Source: Psychromonas hadalis ATCC BAA-638 (lineage in GTDB: Bacteria > Pseudomonadota > Gammaproteobacteria > Enterobacterales > Psychromonadaceae). Taken from it: DNA of 40,387 nt. The DNA is taken from assembly GCF_000420245.1 (NCBI RefSeq), contig NZ_ATUO01000012.1, forward strand, positions 1 through 40,387, in the 5' to 3' direction. Of this stretch, positions 35,118 through 40,387 are shown piece by piece (position 1 is the stretch's first letter; each line of letters opens with the position of its first letter). The notes under the pieces were generated by a model that saw nothing but the letters and a program-made list of their open reading frames with translations, ran no database searches and was not told the origin of the DNA. Made by a program: the position numbers and the translations under genes.

Positions 35118-37151
35118 TCAAATTACATCAATATTGGCTGGAATTTTAATAGTAAATAATAGCCCTTGTGACTTAGGTACAGAGCACACAATCGAGCCTA
35201 ATAATTTATGCACGATTTGATTATAAACAATGGGTAAACCTAACCCAGTGCAATCGGAGCCTCTTTTAGTAGTATAAAACGGCTCAAAAATTTTATCGAC
35301 ATCTTCACTACCACAGCCATTATCAAAATATTCAATAATAACCCACTCATCCAAGTGCCGCGCAGAGATACAAATACTCGGAGCAGTAAGTTGATCAAAA
35401 CCATGCATTAATGAATTTTTTATTAGTTGTGTTAATACTTCACTTAATACCCATTGATAACTCTTTAGAGTAATCTCACGCTCAACCTCAACGAGCAATA
35501 CCACCCTTACTCGTTTGAACTGATTCTTAAATGTATCCGCGAGTGAATCCAACAGTGATTTAATTGAAAATATTTGCAGATGCTCATCGCCTTCGTGTAT
35601 TGAAAGAGATTTGAAGCTATGCACTAACTGTACGGAACGCTGCAAATTTGTATCTAACAATTTAAAGCCAAGCTGCCACGATTGCTCAATACGTTGTAAA
35701 TCTTTTCTGGTTAACTGCTGAGACTTTAATTTTTCAAATAAACAATCAACCTCCTTTTCAACTTGGCTGATTGAAGTAACCATAACGCCTAACGGTGTAT
35801 TCAGTTCATGTGCCACGCCAGAAACCAGCCCCACCATCGATGCCATTTTTTCAGATTCAAGTAGCTTCTTCTGTGCGGATTTTAAATGTGAAAGTGTTGA
35901 CTCTAAATCCTTATTGGCGCTCTCTAACTCAACCGTACGTGTAGACACAAGCTCCTCTAAATTAGCATTAAGCTCACTTAGCGCCTTCGTTTTTTGATTT
36001 ACTTTCTGCTGATAGTTTTGAAAGCGTTTTTTTAATGCTTTAGAGAAAATCAGGGCAATAAAAAATAACACCGTCGAGGTAACCAGGGTGACAATCGCAC
36101 TTTGCAATAACTCTTTATTGTTTTTCTCATTCAACCGTGCTTTTTTGCGTAACACGATCTCATCGATCTCATCTAAATAAGCGCCCGAACCCAGCGACCA
36201 CTGCCAATCATCAAACCCTTTCACAAATGAGCGTTTATGTGATGCTTCCCCTGTACTGGGTTTAATGCTATCCACATAAGAGAGAAACCCTTGACCCGTC
36301 TTTGCTAGCGCTAAAATTTTCTGAGTGGTAGCAACACCATTAGCGTCTCGATAGTCTATTCTATTTTGGCCAATATAACTTTTTTCCACATGGCTTAAAA
36401 AGACCCCTTTTTTATCTATAACAAAAATATACCCCTCTTTACCATAACGGATATCATTAATAACCGTCAGTAACTCCTTTTTTAACTCCTGCTCATAATC
36501 AACAATATAATCCCCAGTGCCAATAAACCAATCAAAGGGAGCAAAATATTTACCATAACCAATTTTTTCATACTCTGTTTGTGTATCGGATGGTTTTTTC
36601 CACCACCATGTTAAAAAACCCTCACCCTCTTTTTTAGCAATATTACTTAATTCTTGAATGACATATCGCCCTTTAATATCTTGAAAATTCCAAAGATTAG
36701 TGGTCTCTAACTGCGGTGAAATGGGGTGCATAATCGAAGTGCCACCACTCTCATAAATAAAAAAATAACCTCGTCCTTTATTAAAGCGAATATCTCTTAA
36801 TGTATCCGCAATTAACTGTTTTATCTCCTCAGGAGAATGATGCTGATTGTGTCGATAAATAGCCATCGCAATGGTGTGTGCTTCTTGTACTCTTTCCTTT
36901 ATATTAGCTTTTATTTTTTCTGTGGTCAGTGATTTTTCTGCTTTTATAAAGTCATAAACCCTGAGTACCTCACTTTTAATCAGCGTCTCCTTTTCAAGGA
37001 TTGACTCTTTTTTTAACTTATCCATCTCGTTATTAAAACGATTCTGATTATTTTCATATAAAATAAAAATAGAGATAAGTGAAAAAAAAACGACCAAGAA
37101 AGGGGCAAGTTTGACGGTACGTAAAATCTTTATTTCATCTTTATGTAACAT
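35118..37151 (-). CDS. Sensor histidine kinase with tandem Cache-type periplasmic domains
   Basis: The product of about 677 residues has a first membrane helix near residues 16-34. A long periplasmic part follows with two single-Cache-2-like repeats: KGRGYFFIYESGGTSIMHP ... FDWFIGTGDYIVDYE, then KEGYIFVIDKKGVFLSHV ... WQWSLGSGAYLDEID. Next are a second helix, a coiled coil and a kinase core. The H-box reads GLVSGVAHELNTPLGVM, the N-box QLIKNSLMHGFD, and the ATP lid has FEPFYTTKRGSDCTGLGLPIV, all intact. Cache sensors of this type usually bind small organic acids. No response regulator gene is adjacent, so it is an orphan kinase here. An upstream in-frame GTG at 37193 is an alternative start; the ATG at 37151 has only a weak ribosome site. 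Confidence 0.9.
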   Translation of the reverse strand: MLHKDEIKILRTVKLAPFLVVFFSLISIFILYENNQNRFNNEMDKLKKESILEKETLIKSEVLRVYDFIKAEKSLTTEKIKANIKERVQEAHTIAMAIYRHNQHHSPEEIKQLIADTLRDIRFNKGRGYFFIYESGGTSIMHPISPQLETTNLWNFQDIKGRYVIQELSNIAKKEGEGFLTWWWKKPSDTQTEYEKIGYGKYFAPFDWFIGTGDYIVDYEQELKKELLTVINDIRYGKEGYIFVIDKKGVFLSHVEKSYIGQNRIDYRDANGVATTQKILALAKTGQGFLSYVDSIKPSTGEASHKRSFVKGFDDWQWSLGSGAYLDEIDEIVLRKKARLNEKNNKELLQSAIVTLVTSTVLFFIALIFSKALKKRFQNYQQKVNQKTKALSELNANLEELVSTRTVELESANKDLESTLSHLKSAQKKLLESEKMASMVGLVSGVAHELNTPLGVMVTSISQVEKEVDCLFEKLKSQQLTRKDLQRIEQSWQLGFKLLDTNLQRSVQLVHSFKSLSIHEGDEHLQIFSIKSLLDSLADTFKNQFKRVRVVLLVEVEREITLKSYQWVLSEVLTQLIKNSLMHGFDQLTAPSICISARHLDEWVIIEYFDNGCGSEDVDKIFEPFYTTKRGSDCTGLGLPIVYNQIVHKLLGSIVCSVPKSQGLLFTIKIPANIDVI

Positions 37152-37990
37152 TGGTCGCTCATACGTTATTAATGACTTTACATGCTTATGCACTTATCTC
37201 AGGAAGCGATCAAGTATTGCGCAGAAAAATGAGCACTAACAAAGCGTGAGTTGCACTTTTATCGAGGTTAACTAAAAAACGTTAATGCCTTGATATTTGC
37301 TCTCACTTCAAAACGCAGTTAGCAGTAATTTGAACAAGCAAGATTAATCAGCTATTTAATCCGATGGCTATAACTCAGGCTAAAATTAAAAAGGATTGAA
37401 ATACTGAACCATGGAGTGTGAGAAGAAACACATAAAAACCGTGTGACGGATATTTGAGTCTTTTCTTCATCTAGCGTTTAGTACCTCTGTGTAATGTCTT
37501 TAAGCTTTTTACAAAAAAATGAGTCAGATACATAAGCATATTACTTAAAATAAGGGTTAAGTGTATTTCATACATACACATTTTCAAGCTTTAGATGATT
37601 AAAACGTTATGAGGGAAAGTGATTGGTACGAGATATTTTAAATAAAAAATGTAAACGGAAGGGCCTGTAAATAATTCTGTGTAATTACCCTTTTACAGAT
37701 GTTTTTTAAACTCCCCCAGATCCTCACTTTACAAGTAATATAAGGCAGTCAACTGTAGTCTCTTTGTTGTAAAAAAGTTACCGCCACGTTAACAAGGCAA
37801 GCCTGCAATTAGAAGTACATCGCATTTTCAGGAATTATATATATATTAAATATATAAGCGTTAAAAGTAGATGGTAATAAGTAGAGCAACCATGTGTAAT
37901 GTCATGTAATTGAAAAAGTATTACCAACGTGCATTGGATATATTTGTTGTTCTTTTTATAAAAAAAGAGAACAACAAACAAAGGAAACAT
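37152..37990. other. Long divergent intergenic region between the histidine kinase and chemoreceptor genes
   Basis: About 840 bp of AT-rich DNA without a credible gene. It holds the diverged repeat copy C (37308-37372) and a tatatatatattaaatatata stretch near 37838-37857, and must contain the promoters of both flanking genes. An in-frame extension of the chemoreceptor frame back to 37910 lacks a ribosome site. No cyclic-di-GMP (GEMM) riboswitch consensus was recognised. Confidence 0.4.
37308..37372 (-). repeat. Intergenic repeat family RA, diverged copy C
   Basis: The stretch aaaacgcagttagcagtaat through aagattaatcagctatttaa aligns without gaps over about 47 bases to the matching part of the copy at 40085-40243 (aacgcag ... 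agctattta). About two thirds of positions agree by eye. Outside that core the similarity fades, so this is a fragment or an old copy. Confidence 0.45.
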
Positions 37991-39595
37991 ATGAAGTTAA
38001 TAATGATGTTATTTCAAAAATTAGGCATTACAAGTATTAGAGGACAGTTACTTTTTTTAGGCGCTATGTTATCAATATTTGCGATTAGTACGATGAGCAT
38101 AATTTATTCAAGTATGGAGGCTGATGCGACAACAATTAATGTTGCCGGTAAGCAACGCATGCTCTCACAACGTATTGCAAAAGAAGTATTATTGGTTCAA
38201 TTCTCTTCACTGGAAAAACAACAGGTGCAACAAACCATTACTCAGTTTGAGTCTTCAATGAATAAATTAATCAATGGGGATGAAAGTGCAGGTATTCATG
38301 CATTTAGCGATGTAGCAATAAAAACGCAACTACTTAAGGTTAAGGATACTTGGCAAGAGTACCGAATAAATATTGAACAAATATTACAACTCAGCCCTTT
38401 TGATTTAGCGAACCCAAAACACCTCCAATACTTATTGGATCTGCAGAAAAGCTCATCTTTTATTCTTAACGCAGCAAATAAAGTCGTATTATTAATGGAA
38501 GAAAATAGTAACAAGGCGGTGAAAAATGAGATGTATCTTTCACTTTCTTTAGTCTTACTGTTACTTATTCTCTCGATACTGATTCTTTTTTATATTAATA
38601 ACAACCTAATGTTACCGCTATTACCTTTACGCAAGGCATTAAAAACACTATCTACAGGTGACTTAAGAATGCGTTTACCAAAAAACACAAGTTGCCAAGA
38701 AATAGAAAGTTTATATGATGATTACAACCTTTCTCAACAGAATATGTCGAGTGTTTTAAGTGATGTACTGCAATCAGTCGAAAAGCTCAGTGTTGCCAGT
38801 TCACAATTACGGAATGTAGCATCAGAAAATGCAAACAGCATGCTACAACAGTCTGAAGACATTGAATTGCTAGCAACAGCAATGAATGAGATATCTGCAA
38901 CCACCCAAGAGGTCGCCGATAGTAGCCTTAATGCATCAAATTATACTGAGCGAGCAACATTAGAAGCCAATAATGGACGTCAGGTGATGGGACAGGCAGC
39001 TAATACCATTGAAGATCTGGAGCACCAGGTCAAATCAGTCAGTGATGTGATTGATTCACTTGCAATTGGGAGTAAAGAGATAAGCTTGGTCTTAGATGTG
39101 ATCAATGGAATTGCGGATCAAACTAACCTTCTAGCATTAAATGCAGCGATTGAGGCTGCGCGAGCAGGAGAAGCTGGCCGCGGTTTTGCTGTCGTAGCAG
39201 ATGAAGTGCGTGCTTTAGCGAATCGTACTGCACAATCAACGAATGAAATTCAACAGATGATCGAAAAATTACAGAACCAAACTCAACAAGCGGTACAAGC
39301 AATCCAAACCAGCCAAGAACATGCATCAGTTGGCGTTGAGCATGTGCAAAGTGCAGATCTCGCTTTACAACAAATAAGTCAGATAGTTTCTAGTATTAAT
39401 GAGATGAATGCACATATAGCCACCGCCTCTAAAGAGCAAAGTAATGTTGCTGAAGATATGAACCAAAGACTCTTACAGATTGCAGATGCATCACAGATAA
39501 CACGTGATAACGCAGCAAATAATAGAGAGCTTGCAGAGGAACTTTCAATGATGGGGAAAAGCCTACATAATGATACCAAACACTTTATGATTTGA
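37991..39595 (+). CDS. Methyl-accepting chemotaxis protein with PilJ/NarX-type sensor
   Basis: The chemoreceptor of about 534 residues has a first membrane helix (about 18-40) and a periplasmic helical bundle starting [20 protein letters not shown]. This is the conserved segment of the type IV pili methyl-accepting transducer (PilJ) N-terminal domain, related to the nitrate-binding P-box of NarX. A second helix (about 185-207), a HAMP linker and the signalling domain follow, with the tip [38 protein letters not shown] intact. Some receptors with this sensor (for example McpN of Pseudomonas) bind nitrate, so nitrate or nitrite taxis is possible but not shown. The start at 37991 is supported by aaaggaaac; an upstream ATG-type extension to 37910 is less likely. 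There is no C-terminal CheR pentapeptide. Confidence 0.92.
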   Translation: MKLIMMLFQKLGITSIRGQLLFLGAMLSIFAISTMSIIYSSMEADATTINVAGKQRMLSQRIAKEVLLVQFSSLEKQQVQQTITQFESSMNKLINGDESAGIHAFSDVAIKTQLLKVKDTWQEYRINIEQILQLSPFDLANPKHLQYLLDLQKSSSFILNAANKVVLLMEENSNKAVKNEMYLSLSLVLLLLILSILILFYINNNLMLPLLPLRKALKTLSTGDLRMRLPKNTSCQEIESLYDDYNLSQQNMSSVLSDVLQSVEKLSVASSQLRNVASENANSMLQQSEDIELLATAMNEISATTQEVADSSLNASNYTERATLEANNGRQVMGQAANTIEDLEHQVKSVSDVIDSLAIGSKEISLVLDVINGIADQTNLLALNAAIEAARAGEAGRGFAVVADEVRALANRTAQSTNEIQQMIEKLQNQTQQAVQAIQTSQEHASVGVEHVQSADLALQQISQIVSSINEMNAHIATASKEQSNVAEDMNQRLLQIADASQITRDNAANNRELAEELSMMGKSLHNDTKHFMI

Positions 39596-39779
39596 TTTTA
39601 CAGCCCCTATTCCGTGAAGTGAAGGGTATAAAACAAACTGTGTAAACACCCTTAAATATGGGGAGCGATCTGCTCCTCAAATTCGATTATAAAACTATTT
39701 AATAGCACCTTATGCATCATCCATTGAAAATACTTTTACTGATTTTATAATGACACGATTCTATGCATTAGCAGTGCAG

Positions 39780-39895
39780 TACCAATCTGTATAAGTATCT
39801 GCTCTTGCGCTTACTAAAATAATAAACGCCTACGTTGCATTCAATCGTAATAGTCTTGCTCTTAACTCTTTTCCCTACGCAAAAAAAGATCTGAG
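39780..39895 (+). repeat. Intergenic repeat family RA, copy D (internally shortened)
   Basis: It opens with taccaatct, then cttactaaaataataaacg and ctacgttgca, and ends cttttccctacgcaaaaaaagatc. These words keep the order and spacing of copy A except that the middle 30-40 bases (the aacaaccatttacatcaac part) are missing. The right end overlaps the 3' end of the small membrane ORF on the other strand, so part of that ORF may derive from the repeat. Confidence 0.55.
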
Positions 39896-40065
39896 ACACA
39901 CCATGCTGCAAAGAGGTTAAACATCATGACAGCAACCATAATGGCAGGCATGCGCAACCAAGGACGCTCTATCATAATGCGATATTCTACAATGCTAAAA
40001 GTGCTGGGTAACCAAACAGTAAAAACAGTTAACAGCAAACCAATTTTTAATGCGCATAAGGCCAT
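39862..40065 (-). CDS. Possible small membrane protein
   Basis: The 67-residue open frame has two hydrophobic segments (about residues 5-24 and 38-56) and a basic tail ending DLFLRREKS. No family is recognised. It lies between two oppositely oriented copies of repeat RA (39780-39895 and 40085-40243), and its last dozen codons lie inside copy D. The ribosome site is weak. It may be a real small gene with repeats around it or an accidental frame; the hydrophobic pattern favours a gene slightly. Confidence 0.4.
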   Translation of the reverse strand: MALCALKIGLLLTVFTVWLPSTFSIVEYRIMIERPWLRMPAIMVAVMMFNLFAAWCVSDLFLRREKS

Positions 40066-40084
40066 TTTATGTTTATACCGATTA

Positions 40085-40243
40085 CATTAAGTATGTGATC
40101 TAAATTTTGCGCAGGAAAAACAGCTAAATTTAAGGTGTAAGTTGACGTAAATGGTTGTTCCCTTTACAAAACTTACAACGCAGAAGTGAGTTATTTTAAC
40201 CAGTAAAATAGATTAGCTATTTACTGTAATTAGTATTACTAAA
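40085..40243 (-). repeat. Intergenic repeat family RA, copy B
   Basis: On the minus strand this segment repeats copy A (34930-35080) nearly end to end. Shared words include cattaagtNtgtgatcta, gtaagttgaNgtaaatggtt and ttattttaaccagtaa, followed by the gctattta end. It lies just upstream of the small membrane ORF at 39862-40065. Confidence 0.75.
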
Positions 40244-40291
40244 GAGTAACAAAGGAAACAAAAAATCACAGTGAAAAATACAATCTGACCA

Positions 40292-40357
40292 TCACGTAAA
40301 AAATGCACAGCGAACAACCCAATAAGCTAAAAACAATGTAATTACTCGCCAAACCAT
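40292..40357 (-). CDS. Very short hydrophobic open frame
   Basis: A gaggg ribosome-like site lies 7 bp before an ATG that opens 21 codons (MVWRVITLFLAYWVV, then RCAFFT) and a TGA. It would be a single membrane helix. Such a short frame may arise by chance or be the remains of a longer gene; there is no other support. Confidence 0.2.
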   Translation of the reverse strand: MVWRVITLFLAYWVVRCAFFT

Positions 40358-40387
40358 AAAACGCCCTCTCTTTTATTGTCTCTACCA

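Larger units (their letters stand above)
40066..40387. other. Right-end region without a firm gene
   Basis: It contains repeat copy B (40085-40243) and a 21-codon minus-strand frame (40292-40357). Nothing else was recognised before the window edge. Confidence 0.5.

Noticed and set aside
37600-37990. Possible cyclic-di-GMP (GEMM) riboswitch upstream of the chemoreceptor
   Set aside because: The conserved CACGCA...GGCAAACC and paired helix elements could not be found; the region is simply AT-rich.
37910-37990. Longer chemoreceptor start at 37910
   Set aside because: The extension has no ribosome site and adds a charged stretch not expected before the first membrane helix. The ATG at 37991 follows aaaggaaac.

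Overview
The window reads as the chromosome of a marine, probably cold-adapted gammaproteobacterium of the Psychromonas/Shewanella/Vibrio type. This is inferred from gene content and order, not from a database search. The main signs are mazG-pyrG-eno, the frsA-crl-proB-proA order (as in enterics, but without phoE), an MSHA pilin cluster, a CsrD/MshH protein, a glgC-glgC-glgA cluster, and AT-rich DNA with many short intergenic repeats. There are no rRNA or tRNA genes, CRISPR array, prophage or intact transposase.

Layout. 1-68 holds the 5' end of a likely ampD (minus strand), cut by the window edge. 69-613 holds two tandem copies of an intergenic repeat and a decayed second copy of the 3' end and terminator of enolase. 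614-4742 (minus) is eno, pyrG and mazG. 4843-9056 (plus) is a two-gene RND efflux system without an outer-membrane channel, preceded by a perfect palindrome and followed by a 23-bp-arm hairpin. 9130-13320 (minus) is proA, proB, crl and frsA, with nnrS divergent from frsA at 13353. 14547-14970 is full of palindromic repeats. 14971-21486 (minus) is the MSHA pilin part, read in transcription order as mshA, mshC, mshD, mshO, mshP, mshQ. 21967-23566 (plus) is an NSS amino-acid importer with its 37-residue small subunit. 23872-25785 (minus) is csrD/mshH, with rsmC divergent. 27050-31281 (plus) is glycogen synthesis: two glgC paralogues and glgA, with hairpin repeats after each glgC. 31425-32014 is a wrecked Aer-like chemoreceptor gene. 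It is followed by a large diguanylate cyclase with two periplasmic binding-protein-like domains, a small membrane protein, a Cache-domain histidine kinase (minus) and a PilJ-type chemoreceptor (plus). The right end holds a second small membrane protein.

Themes. The right half is rich in surface and second-messenger functions: MSHA minor pilins, CsrD (control of Csr small RNAs), a GGEEF cyclase, two chemoreceptors (one dead) and an orphan sensor kinase. The MSHA assembly genes (mshI to mshF) that usually lie between mshH/csrD and the pilins are absent here; their place is taken by the transporter and repeat debris.

I did not find a clear new defence, secretion or biosynthetic system. The least explained items are non-coding: a four-copy, roughly 110-160 bp repeat family clustered around the histidine kinase and chemoreceptor (34930-40243); a roughly 100-bp palindromic repeat that brackets the second glgC in inverted orientation; the enolase remnant; and several long perfect hairpins resembling REP-type elements.
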